Shown piece after piece: positions 53,665 through 62,191 of a DNA stretch of 64,000 bases. Location of the stretch: assembly GCA_001898185.1 (NCBI GenBank), contig MKTI01000001.1:170999-234998 (forward strand), given 5' to 3'. Numbering within the stretch: position 1 is the first letter of the stretch; every line of letters starts with the position of its first letter. Below the pieces are notes generated by a model. It saw only the letters and a program-made list of their open reading frames with translations, did no database searches and was not told the origin of the DNA. The stretch is from Cellulomonas sp. 73-145 (lineage in GTDB: Bacteria; Actinomycetota; Actinomycetes; Actinomycetales; Cellulomonadaceae). The translations under genes were made by a program, and so were the position numbers.

Positions 53665-55082
53665 AGCACACCTCGCGCCAGAGGAAGGGCACCAGCCAGG
53701 AACGCGACACCTTGCTGGCCGACCAGACGTCGCACCTCGCACATCGCCTGCGCAGCGGCGGTCTCCAGCGCCACGCACCGGTCCTGCAGCTGCGTCTCGC
53801 TGCCCGCGGAGACGGTCACCAAGCCGGTGAAGCGAAGGTCACCGTGTCCGGCGACGAGCTCGGCCTCGCGGCGTTGCAGGTCGGCGACCTCAGCACGGGT
53901 CGCCTCGTCCTCGATCTGCCCGATCCGCTGCCGCTGCGCGGCATCGGCGGCGTGCTCGACCTTCGCCTTGCGGATCTCCCGCAAGGCACGGGCCGTCGGC
54001 AGCGGTTCGGCGATCACGCTCAGAACCCGGGTGCCGGTGTCCCCGAGCAGCAACGGCTGCAAGAACCCCGGGTGCGCCGCTGAGCGGGGCCACTCACTCA
54101 CCCAGTACGTCGCGTGGAACGCCGTCCCGATGATGATGGACGCCCAACGCTCGTTGACGCCGTCTGCTGGCGGCATCGGCCGGGCGGGAAGGCCCTCGCG
54201 TCGTGCGGCCGCGGCTGGGTCGTAGGCACTGGTGAGCACCTCGGCCAACCGAGCCGTGTCGAGCCATCCCGACGGGTTCAGGTCGGCGGCCCGCAGGGAC
54301 GAGGCCACGGCGTCGAGCTGCGCGACGACCGCCTGCAGACGTTCAAGGTGCCCGCCCCGGTAGCCGCGGGGCAGACGCGCCGCCACAACGAGCAACGTCT
54401 CGCGTCGATGGGCGGACACGAAGCCGTCGTCCAGCATCGCGGAGACGGCCTCTGCGATCCGGCTGCCGGTTGCCCCGCGGTGCTCACGCCACCACTGCCG
54501 TGCCCGGCTCAGACCACCCGGCACGGTCCGAACCAGGATCTGGACCCGGACGATCGTCGACTGCTGGCAGACACCGGCCAGGACCCGCCCCCACGCGCCG
54601 ACCTTGTGCTCCTGCACAGAACCGTCGTCCAGCAAGAACCCCGACGCGTTCACCGCCAGAAGCGCTGTGGCCGTGCCGGCCCTGCGGTCGACGACCAGGA
54701 CGCCACCGAGGGCAGGCTCCTCGACGAGCTCAAGACGCCCGGCCACACCGGGCAACGTGAGCGCGCGGGGCTGATGCTCAACTCGGGTGCTCCGCGCGAC
54801 GCTGGTCGTCCCGAGCAGCCGGCGGCCCCGCCACGCGGTCATCAGCGGGAGCCAGCCCACCAGCGGACGGCCCCCGACGGTGACGGTGCCCACGACCAGC
54901 AGCACCACCCACAACGGGGCCGACACGAGCAGGCCCCCGCTACCGGCGGAGTAAACCGCCGCCACCGCGACTGCCGCCGCGACACCGACGACGACCAGCT
55001 GGGCAGCCGACAAGCCGAGCAGGACCCCGCGCCGCTCGAGCCGACCAAACACCGTCGTCGACCCGGACTGCGGCGCGCTCAT
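53661..55082 (-). CDS. SCO6880-family conjugation membrane protein
   Basis: This 473-residue protein starts at ATG 55082, overlapping the VirB6-like gene. Two N-terminal transmembrane segments (about residues 25-45 and 48-70) are followed by a large cytosolic domain with GVLVVDRRAGTATALLAVN and WLDTARLAEVLTSAYDP. The family name comes from a Streptomyces protein and it is a marker of actinobacterial conjugation modules. The domain probably replaces the VirB4 N-terminal part and contacts the ATPase. The function is inferred from gene order. Confidence 0.85.
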   Translation of the reverse strand: MSAPQSGSTTVFGRLERRGVLLGLSAAQLVVVGVAAAVAVAAVYSAGSGGLLVSAPLWVVLLVVGTVTVGGRPLVGWLPLMTAWRGRRLLGTTSVARSTRVEHQPRALTLPGVAGRLELVEEPALGGVLVVDRRAGTATALLAVNASGFLLDDGSVQEHKVGAWGRVLAGVCQQSTIVRVQILVRTVPGGLSRARQWWREHRGATGSRIAEAVSAMLDDGFVSAHRRETLLVVAARLPRGYRGGHLERLQAVVAQLDAVASSLRAADLNPSGWLDTARLAEVLTSAYDPAAAARREGLPARPMPPADGVNERWASIIIGTAFHATYWVSEWPRSAAHPGFLQPLLLGDTGTRVLSVIAEPLPTARALREIRKAKVEHAADAAQRQRIGQIEDEATRAEVADLQRREAELVAGHGDLRFTGLVTVSAGSETQLQDRCVALETAAAQAMCEVRRLVGQQGVAFLAGALPLARGVL

Positions 55083-56194
55083 CGACCCTCACCGCCAGCC
55101 GCGGGTCGCGGCGCCGCGGGGGGCTGCCCGGGCGGACGTACGGCGCTCGCTGCACCGGCCGCTGTCCCAGCGCCTCGAGCCGCGGCCGCGCCCGCGCCTG
55201 CACCACCGGTGACCGCGGACAACGCCACGTGCTGAGCCGCGAACTTGGTGGTGTTCGCCGCGGACTGCCCGACCCGGCTGATCGGGTTGGCGGCCACGTT
55301 GGCATGCATCACGGTCGCGGCCTCCAGCCCCGACCAGTGCACGAACCGCCACGTCAACCACGGCGCCCAGATGGCGATCGCCAGCAGCAGGACCCCGACG
55401 AGCAGGTCTGACAGGCCGGTGCTGTCACTGCCGGCCGGCGCGCTGCCGACAGCCGGGCCGGTGCCCGAGAACGCTGAGGCGCCGACGACGAAGGTGACGA
55501 CGATGACGACCTTGCAGAACACCAGCGCGGTGACGATCTCCACCCACCGGCGCGTCCACACCCGCGTCTGGTCCCACGCCGACCCCGCGAACGCGATCGG
55601 CGCGAACACCGCCACCAAGATCAGTGCCGCCTTGCGGAACAGCAGCACGCCCCACAGCAGCACGAACCCGACCATCAGCAGCAGCCCGAGCAGCAGCTGC
55701 AACGCCGGCGACAGCCCGGTCAGGAAGCTGAACCGGAAGAACCGCGCCGCGGCCGAGCCGACGGTGTAGCCGGCCGAGCCGGCGATGTACTGGCAGAGGG
55801 CATCAACCAAGGTGAGCGCGACCTGCGTGACGGCCAATGCCAGCGCGGCGCCCAGTAGAGCGCGGCCCACGCGGATGACCCCACGCACGAGGCCGCCCGG
55901 CTCACGGCGCAACACCGACGTGAGCACCTGAATCACGAACAGGCCGACAATCGCAGGCAGCGCGATCGACGCGATCACCGCGACGTTGGCCCGGAACCAC
56001 GTCGCGCCGAGATCGATTGCCGTGGTGGTGTCCAGAGCGGTCAGCGCCAGCTGGCCCACCTGGGCCGAACCGCCGACGAAGGCGGAGCCGAGACCGCCCA
56101 GCACGTAGTCGGATGCCGCGCCCTGCACGGCGTCCGTGACCTGGCAGACCAGATCCAGCGGACCAGAGCACACGCTCGTCACCGCGGCGGCCAC
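55079..56194 (-). CDS. VirB6/TrbL-like polytopic membrane protein
   Basis: This 371-residue protein starts at GTG 56194, one base after the preceding stop. Six or more hydrophobic segments include VIASIALPAIVGLFVIQVL and LLLGLLLMVGFVLLWGVLLF, with AALILVAVFAPIAFAG typical of VirB6/TrbL. The C-terminus is Ala/Gly/Pro-rich. It forms part of the secretion channel in the cytoplasmic membrane. Confidence 0.85.
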   Translation of the reverse strand: MAAAVTSVCSGPLDLVCQVTDAVQGAASDYVLGGLGSAFVGGSAQVGQLALTALDTTTAIDLGATWFRANVAVIASIALPAIVGLFVIQVLTSVLRREPGGLVRGVIRVGRALLGAALALAVTQVALTLVDALCQYIAGSAGYTVGSAAARFFRFSFLTGLSPALQLLLGLLLMVGFVLLWGVLLFRKAALILVAVFAPIAFAGSAWDQTRVWTRRWVEIVTALVFCKVVIVVTFVVGASAFSGTGPAVGSAPAGSDSTGLSDLLVGVLLLAIAIWAPWLTWRFVHWSGLEAATVMHANVAANPISRVGQSAANTTKFAAQHVALSAVTGGAGAGAAAARGAGTAAGAASAVRPPGQPPAAPRPAAGGEGR

Positions 56195-56195
56195 G

Positions 56196-56507
56196 TCAGA
56201 TCCGCCCGCCCATGGCGGAGAAGAACGCCACGATCGCGTTCGCCCCACCGATCAGCAGCGCCCCGCCTGCCGAGACGAGCACGCCCGTCTTGGCACCGGA
56301 GGCGTAGCCGTAGTTGCCCTGTTGGCGGGCAACCGCCCAGGTGATCACCGAGATCACCAGACCCGCGACGCACGCGACCAGACCCCAGGTCAGCAGTGCC
56401 CCGACGATCTGGCGCAGGACCACTAGGCCCGGGAGCCCGTTGTCGTTGGGCGTGATCCCCGGGTCAGCGGCCGGGAGCAGGAGCAGCAGTTTCGCGGACG
56501 ACGTCAT
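56196..56507 (-). CDS. Small conjugation membrane protein (DUF6112/VirB2-like)
   Basis: This 103-residue protein starts at ATG 56507 with GGGG nearby; ATG 56519 would add four residues. It has two transmembrane segments (LLTWGLVACVAGLVISVITWAVA; VLVSAGGALLIGGANAIVAFF) in the layout of VirB2-like pilins or DUF6112 proteins. It is the first gene of the secretion operon on the minus strand. Confidence 0.75.
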   Translation of the reverse strand: MTSSAKLLLLLPAADPGITPNDNGLPGLVVLRQIVGALLTWGLVACVAGLVISVITWAVARQQGNYGYASGAKTGVLVSAGGALLIGGANAIVAFFSAMGGRI

Positions 56508-56730
56508 GGCGCACCCCATGCCAGTTCAGGGCGCCCAAGGTCGGGGAGCCTCTACTAGCGGGAGTGCACCCACGGGCGCAACACGCGACGCCCAGCGATG
56601 GGCAGGTCCGCGTCGAGGCTCGACCTCCGTGCCGGCAACCGCGCCGAGGCTTGCAGTGAGAGACGAATCAGGCGTCTCGGCCGCCTCGCGGTGCGGCGGA
56701 GTCCAGGGAGGTAAAGCGCAGTCTCGGCGG

Positions 56731-57258
56731 TCAGGATGCCTGGACGAGCACTCCCTCGTGGGTCCGACGCCACACCGTGCCGTTGGAGTCGGTAAAGAAC
56801 AGGGTCCACACGGCCTCCGAACGGGGTCCGGTTAGCGCGTGCGCCTTTGTCGCGTCTTCCCACCTTTCGCCAGGCACCAGCACGTCGCGGTACTGGATCG
56901 ATTCGGTCTCGGCGTGACAAGCGGTCTGGATCACCATCTGGAGGTTCGTCACCGGCCACGTGCTGCCGTTCTGCACGCGGTACTTCCACGCCCGGCCGAC
57001 AACCCGGGAGACCTGGTCGAGGACTTCGATTACGTCGTCGACCCACACCTTGGCGGTGACGGCGACGGCCTGCCGCTTCCCGTCGAGGGACTCGGAGAGC
57101 TTGCGCTGCTCGTGGGCGTCCTGACGGGCGCGGTTAGCGATGCGAACCGCGACGATGGCCGCTCCCGCTGCACCCAACGCGCCGACGGCGTCGATGATCA
57201 GGCTCAGCCAGGGGGACGGCCCGGATGCAGAGCCCGGGAATGGGATCGGTGTTGACAC
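56731..57258 (-). CDS. Hypothetical membrane-anchored protein with coiled coil
   Basis: This 175-residue protein has an N-terminal transmembrane segment (LSLIIDAVGALGAAGAAIVAVRI), a charged helical stretch (about residues 45-70) and a C-terminal beta-rich part (NLQMVIQTACHAETESIQYRDVLVPGERW). Its layout is like that of the protein at 37726-38277. It lies between the conjugation operon and the defence-like operon. The function is unknown. Confidence 0.65.
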   Translation of the reverse strand: MSTPIPFPGSASGPSPWLSLIIDAVGALGAAGAAIVAVRIANRARQDAHEQRKLSESLDGKRQAVAVTAKVWVDDVIEVLDQVSRVVGRAWKYRVQNGSTWPVTNLQMVIQTACHAETESIQYRDVLVPGERWEDATKAHALTGPRSEAVWTLFFTDSNGTVWRRTHEGVLVQAS

Positions 57259-57563
57259 GGGCTCACCGTACGGGCACGCGTCGGGCTGTTACGCGTGATC
57301 TGAGAGCGTCTCAGCGCGGCCTTGGAAGACGCGGCACGGTTGGCGGGCGTCGGACTCCGCCCAGGCTGAGTGACCTCCTCGGCTTCCTGACAGGCGGGAC
57401 CGCCTCGACCCCTGTCACGCCTTCGATGCCTAAGCACGGGCGGCGGGCTCACAGGCGTCGTGGCGCTCACAGATGTGCAGTGCTGACGTGCGTCACGCGA
57501 ATGGCCCCTTTGGGTTCGGCGCCCAGATAGGGTGGTGTACGCCGCGCGTCGAAGGAGGAGCGG
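57259..57563. other. Divergent 305-bp interval before the TcmP operon
   Basis: It must hold the promoters of the hypothetical gene and of the TcmP operon. No clear operator, repeat or small gene was seen. The TcmP gene has the ribosome site GAAGGAGG. Confidence 0.4.
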
Positions 57564-58703
57564 ATGCCGGGGGGCGAAGCGCGGGCCGACAATATCTTGT
57601 GGCCCGCAGCGCTGCACACGCTCGCCAAGCACCGGATCTACGAACGGTATCTGAGCAAGTGGATGCCGATCATGATCCACAGCTGGAAGGGCAACGTCAC
57701 TTACGCCGAGGGCTTCGCGGGTCCCGGCGTATACACCGGGGGCGAGCCCGGTTCGCCTGTGATTGCCTTGCGTTCCCTGGTCGGCGACCCCCTCATCCGC
57801 ACCAAGGCGCATGATGTGCGGTTCCTTTTCGTCGAGAAGGAAGCGCCTCGAGCAGATCGGCTGCGCACTGAGCTAGCCAAGGCTGCCCGTCCGGTAGCTC
57901 TCGATGCGCTCGACCGGTACGGCATCGACCTCGCTGTGAGGACTGGCGAGTGCGATCCGACTCTGCTCGAGCTGCTCGCAGCCCACAACGCGTGGGGTCG
58001 GCCCATGCTCGTGGTCCTAGACACTTGGGGGGCGTCGGTCAGGCTCGACCTCGTGCGGCGCATCGCGCAGAACCCGTCGAGCGAGGTGATTATCACCTTC
58101 GAACCGCAGCACTTCAGTCGGTTCGCCACCTCTCCGACCGAGAAGCACGCCGACACTGTGTTCGGTGACCGTCACTGGCGCGAGGTTGCCGGGCAGCCGC
58201 CCGAAGAAAAGGCGAAGTGGTTGGTCGAGAAGTACCGGGAGGTACTCGTCGACGCGGGTTTTCCCTTCGTCTTGACGTTCGAGCTGGTCAATGCCGGGGG
58301 CCAGTCCCTCTTTCTGGTCTTTGGCACCACGCATGTGCGCGGCCTTCAGAAGATGAAGGAAGCGATGTGGGAGGTAGACCCGACCCGTGGCGTGCAGTAC
58401 CGCGACCCAGCAGACCCGAACCAGCAACTCCTGGACATCGAGCCGGTACCGGTGACCGGGCCGCTGGAACGGGAGCTAGCCCAGTACCTGCGCGGCCAGG
58501 ACGATAACACCGCGACGGTCGGTGACCTGCGTCGCTTCGCTTTGTACCAGACCGTCTACAAGGAGAGCCAGGTCAAACCAGTGCTCGACCGGATGATCGA
58601 GCGGGGTAGGGCCGTCGGTGACGGTCCCGCAGGTCAGGCACGGCTCGGCGGCAGCGTCCGACTGCTGAGCGACAGCAGCCAGAGCACCAGGGGGCACGAA
58701 TGA
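57564..58703 (+). CDS. Three-Cys-motif partner (TcmP-like) protein
   Basis: This 379-residue protein starts at ATG 57564 after AAGGAGG. The region KGNVTYAEGFAGPGVYTGG looks like a methyltransferase-type nucleotide-binding start, followed by MLVVLDTWGASVRLDLV and SSEVIITFEPQHFSRFA. This matches the TcmP family, found next to three-Cys-motif (Gp37/Gp68, DUF5131) proteins, and such a protein is encoded two genes on. The catalytic role is unknown. It is coupled to the helicase gene by an ATGA overlap. Confidence 0.78.
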   Translation: MPGGEARADNILWPAALHTLAKHRIYERYLSKWMPIMIHSWKGNVTYAEGFAGPGVYTGGEPGSPVIALRSLVGDPLIRTKAHDVRFLFVEKEAPRADRLRTELAKAARPVALDALDRYGIDLAVRTGECDPTLLELLAAHNAWGRPMLVVLDTWGASVRLDLVRRIAQNPSSEVIITFEPQHFSRFATSPTEKHADTVFGDRHWREVAGQPPEEKAKWLVEKYREVLVDAGFPFVLTFELVNAGGQSLFLVFGTTHVRGLQKMKEAMWEVDPTRGVQYRDPADPNQQLLDIEPVPVTGPLERELAQYLRGQDDNTATVGDLRRFALYQTVYKESQVKPVLDRMIERGRAVGDGPAGQARLGGSVRLLSDSSQSTRGHE

Positions 58704-61198
58704 GCGTCTTTGACAACCTCGGACGAAATCGCGACTTGCGGGCAATCCGCGAACCGGTCCAGCTCTTCGACACGCTGCCGAACAAGGGCCCGGGCCTTGG
58801 CTACCTGCGACAGGCGCAGGGCGTCGTCTTGGACAAGTGGTCGGCACGCCGTGACGAGACAGACTTGGTCGTCAAGATGAATACCGGCACCGGCAAGACG
58901 ATCGTCGGTCTACTCATCCTGCAGTCGAGCCTGCACGACGGGGTCGCCCCAGCACTCTACGTGGCACCCGACCCGCACCTAGCGGACGAGGTCGCGAACG
59001 AGGGTCGACGTCTCGGTTTGGACATCGTCAACGACCCCAAGGATCCGAAGTTCCGGGCCGGCACGGCGATATGCGTTGTGTCGTTGCAGAAGATGTTCAA
59101 CGGCCGATCAGCGTTCGGCCTCGCCGGGGCGAGCACCCCCATCAAGGTCGGCACGATCGTCGTAGACGACGCACACTCTGCGGTCGCCCGACTCGACGAG
59201 CTCAGCCGGGTCGTCGTCCCTGTCGCCGATCCTGCGCACTCCGACCTGATGGCTCTTTTCGAGGACGACCTGCGACGCCAGAGCGCTTCCAAGCTCCTGG
59301 ACATCCAGGCAGATGAGTACGGCGCGGTCATGCGCATCCCATTCTGGTCGTGGCAGGAGAAGGCTGACGACGTACTACGCATCCTCCACCCACGACGCGA
59401 CGAGCAGTTCCTCGAGTGGACATGGCCCTTGATCGGCGACCACCTGTCCCTGTGCGAGGCGACAGTGACGAGCCGTGGCATCGAGATCGCCCCTCCATTG
59501 CCTCCCATCCACAAGTTCGCGAGCTTCGTGGACGCCAAACGCAGGGTGTACCTGACCGCCACTCTGGCCAACGACTCTGTCTTGGTCACGCACTTCGACG
59601 CTGACGACACCTCGATCGCCGACCCGATCTTCCCGGACTCCGCGGCAGACCTGGGAGACCGGCTCGTCCTGGCGCCGCAGGAGCTGCTACCAAGCCTGAC
59701 CGACGATGAGGTCCGCACAGCGGTTGCCGGGTTGGCTGTGACCCACAACGTCGTTGTCCTCGTGCCTTCGTTGGCACGTGCCGAACGGTGGCACGACGTC
59801 GCAGACGACACCGTGTCGTCGATGGCCGAAATCACGACCGTGGTCGGGCGCTTGCGGCAGGAAAGGCCAGGAGCGCTCGTCGTCATCGTCAACCGCTACG
59901 ACGGCATCAACCTGCCGGACGACGCATGCCGGGTCCTGGTCCTCGACGGTCTACCGCAGGTGACCTCGGGTTCGGAGCGCAGGGAGGCCGATGCCCTCAG
60001 GGACTCGACAACCACGCTTACCCGCCAGGTCCAACGCTTCGAGCAGGGTCTCGGTCGGGGCGTGCGGTCACGCGAGGACCGATGCGCTGTGCTCGTCTTG
60101 GATCGCCGGCTCGTCGAGTTGATGGCCGACCCGGACACGCCTGCCCGACTGTCGGCGGGAACGCGAGCACAGCTTGAACTCTCTCGTCAGGTCGCCGCAG
60201 CGTTGGGCGGTGGTGTGACCCTGGAGCGCATCATCGACACGGTGCACGAGGTGATCGATGGGAGCGAGCAGTTCAAGACCGCCGCTCGCGAGGCATTGAT
60301 TGGTGTCACCTACGAGACGGCCCCGCTGGCAGCCACCGCGAGGCCTTTGCGTGACGCCTACGCGGCGGCGGTACGCGGCGACAACCTGGCAGCGGCGGCA
60401 GCGGCTGACGTGGCTGTGAACGTAGCGCGAACCACAGACAAGAGGCTGGCCGGCTGGCTGATGGAGAAGGCTGCGGCGTATCGGAACCCGGTTGACCCCG
60501 TCGAGGCTCAGAAGATCCTGGCGTCAGCGACAGCACTCAACTCCTCCACGCTACGGCCCGTTGGGGGCATCGCATTCACCGCGCAACGGCCCACGCGCAG
60601 GCAGGCGGACGCCGCCGTTGACTACCTGACACACAAGTACCCCACCGGGAACGACCTGTGTATCGGAGTGGAAGCGCTCCTGGCTGACCTGGCCTGGGAC
60701 CCCGAGCACACCGACGAGGCCGAGCAGGCTCTCTGCGACCTTGGCGAGCACCTGGGGTTCGCCAGCCGGCGGCCCGAGAAGGAGACCGGAAGCGGTGGTG
60801 ACGTCCTGTGGTGCCTAGGTGACAATCACTACCAGCCGATCGAGGCGAAGACTGGAGCGGAGACCGACTTCATCGCCAAGAAGGACGTCGACCAACTGGG
60901 CGGCACTGTGCGCTGGGTCCAAGAGAGGCTCCGCCCGAGCGGCGAGGTCATCCCGCTGATGATGCACCCGAGCGCAGTGGCTCACGCCACGAGCACTCCG
61001 CCGCCCGGCATGCGAGTGATCGACACCGATCACAGGGCCAAGCTGATCGCCGCCGTGCGCGCGTATGCGACTGCCCTGGCGGCCAACGACGCCTACCAGC
61101 AAGAGGATGCAGTCCAGCAGCAACTGGCCCACTGGGGATTCAACGGAAGGCAGTTCACCACCCGGTACGCCACGCCTGTGCACGCCCAGGGTCGATGA
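58700..61198 (+). CDS. SF2 helicase with C-terminal nuclease-like domain
   Basis: This 832-residue protein has helicase motif I (MNTGTGKTIVG), the DEAD-type box DDAH (GTIVVDDAHSAV), motif III (YLTATLAND) and motif VI (RFEQGLGRGVRSRED). The C-terminal region (about residues 690-740) includes GGDVLWCLGDNHYQPIEAKTGAE, a D-x(n)-ExK pattern as in PD-(D/E)xK nucleases. The combination suggests a DNA- or RNA-processing enzyme in restriction-like defence. It lies between the TcmP-like and DUF5131 genes. Confidence 0.85.
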   Translation: MSVFDNLGRNRDLRAIREPVQLFDTLPNKGPGLGYLRQAQGVVLDKWSARRDETDLVVKMNTGTGKTIVGLLILQSSLHDGVAPALYVAPDPHLADEVANEGRRLGLDIVNDPKDPKFRAGTAICVVSLQKMFNGRSAFGLAGASTPIKVGTIVVDDAHSAVARLDELSRVVVPVADPAHSDLMALFEDDLRRQSASKLLDIQADEYGAVMRIPFWSWQEKADDVLRILHPRRDEQFLEWTWPLIGDHLSLCEATVTSRGIEIAPPLPPIHKFASFVDAKRRVYLTATLANDSVLVTHFDADDTSIADPIFPDSAADLGDRLVLAPQELLPSLTDDEVRTAVAGLAVTHNVVVLVPSLARAERWHDVADDTVSSMAEITTVVGRLRQERPGALVVIVNRYDGINLPDDACRVLVLDGLPQVTSGSERREADALRDSTTTLTRQVQRFEQGLGRGVRSREDRCAVLVLDRRLVELMADPDTPARLSAGTRAQLELSRQVAAALGGGVTLERIIDTVHEVIDGSEQFKTAAREALIGVTYETAPLAATARPLRDAYAAAVRGDNLAAAAAADVAVNVARTTDKRLAGWLMEKAAAYRNPVDPVEAQKILASATALNSSTLRPVGGIAFTAQRPTRRQADAAVDYLTHKYPTGNDLCIGVEALLADLAWDPEHTDEAEQALCDLGEHLGFASRRPEKETGSGGDVLWCLGDNHYQPIEAKTGAETDFIAKKDVDQLGGTVRWVQERLRPSGEVIPLMMHPSAVAHATSTPPPGMRVIDTDHRAKLIAAVRAYATALAANDAYQQEDAVQQQLAHWGFNGRQFTTRYATPVHAQGR

Positions 61199-61319
61199 CA
61201 GCGTTGACTTCGTGATGTACGGGTCAGGTGCCCCATGGTCACTCTGCGGCCCGGCGGCCGAGTAGGAGCCGGTCCGACACTGCTGCATGATGCGTACACC
61301 GCAACCCTTGGAGGTGGCC

Positions 61320-62066
61320 ATGGCGGACCGGTCGCGTATCGAGTGGACCGAAGCGACTTGGAACCCGGTTACCGGGTGCGATCGTGTCTCGTCCGGGTGT
61401 GACAACTGCTATGCGCTGACGTTGGCAAGACGACTCAAGGCCATGGGGGCGGATAAGTACCAACACGACGGCGACCCCCGCACGTCCGGTCCCGGGTTCG
61501 CGGTAACGGTCCATCCGGCGAGCCTCGACCAGCCCCGGCGCTGGCAGGCACCTCGCACCGTCTTCGTCAACTCGATGAGCGACCTCTTCCACGCCAAGGT
61601 GCCGTTGGAGTTCATTCAGCAGGTGTTCCAGGTCATGGTGGAAACACCACGGCACACCTACCAGGTACTCACCAAGCGCCCCCTGCGGGCGGCACGACTG
61701 GCTAAGCACCTACCATGGCCACCCAATGTGTGGCTCGGCGCATCCGTCGAGAACATGGATGTTGCGCACCGGGTCGACCACCTGCGCCGCGTGCCCTCCG
61801 CGGTGCGGTTCTTGTCATGCGAACCGCTGCTCGGCCCTTTGGGAGGACTCGACCTCACCGGCATCGATTGGGTGATCGCCGGCGGCGAGTCTGGACCGAA
61901 CTACCGTCCCATGGACACTCGCTGGGCACGTGGCATTCGAGACGCGTGCATCGCTGCCGAGGTGTCGTTCTTCTTCAAGCAGTGGGGCGGCCGGACCCCG
62001 AAGTCGCTAGGAAGGGAACTTGACGGCGAGTTCTGGGACCAGATGCCCCAACGCCGAGCGCTCTAG
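61320..62066 (+). CDS. Three-Cys-motif protein, Gp37/Gp68 (DUF5131) family
   Basis: This 248-residue protein starts at ATG 61320 after GGAGG. The N-terminus has the defining block WNPVTGCDRVSSGCDNCYA with Cys residues spaced C-x6-C-x2-C. VFVNSMSDLFHAKVP, QVLTKRP, VWLGASVEN and VIAGGESGPNYRPMD are the other conserved blocks. The family occurs in phages and bacteria and may be related to radical-SAM enzymes such as spore photoproduct lyase, but its activity is unknown. It completes the TcmP-helicase-DUF5131 operon, 121 bases after the helicase. Confidence 0.92.
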   Translation: MADRSRIEWTEATWNPVTGCDRVSSGCDNCYALTLARRLKAMGADKYQHDGDPRTSGPGFAVTVHPASLDQPRRWQAPRTVFVNSMSDLFHAKVPLEFIQQVFQVMVETPRHTYQVLTKRPLRAARLAKHLPWPPNVWLGASVENMDVAHRVDHLRRVPSAVRFLSCEPLLGPLGGLDLTGIDWVIAGGESGPNYRPMDTRWARGIRDACIAAEVSFFFKQWGGRTPKSLGRELDGEFWDQMPQRRAL

Positions 62067-62086
62067 CTGCTCCACCGCGCCGCTAG

Positions 62087-62101
62087 GCCCGCAGCGCGGG
62101 C
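62087..62101. terminator. Small terminator-like hairpin
   Basis: GCCCGC-AGC-GCGGGC forms a perfect 6-bp GC stem between the convergent DUF5131 and AlbA_2 genes. Confidence 0.45.
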
Positions 62102-62191
62102 GAGAGCCGGGATGAGCCCAGCGTCATCTACGAGGCCGGGAACCCGCGGAGCGGCCTCTAGCCACCCTGATGACCGCGGTTCGCTCGCAAG

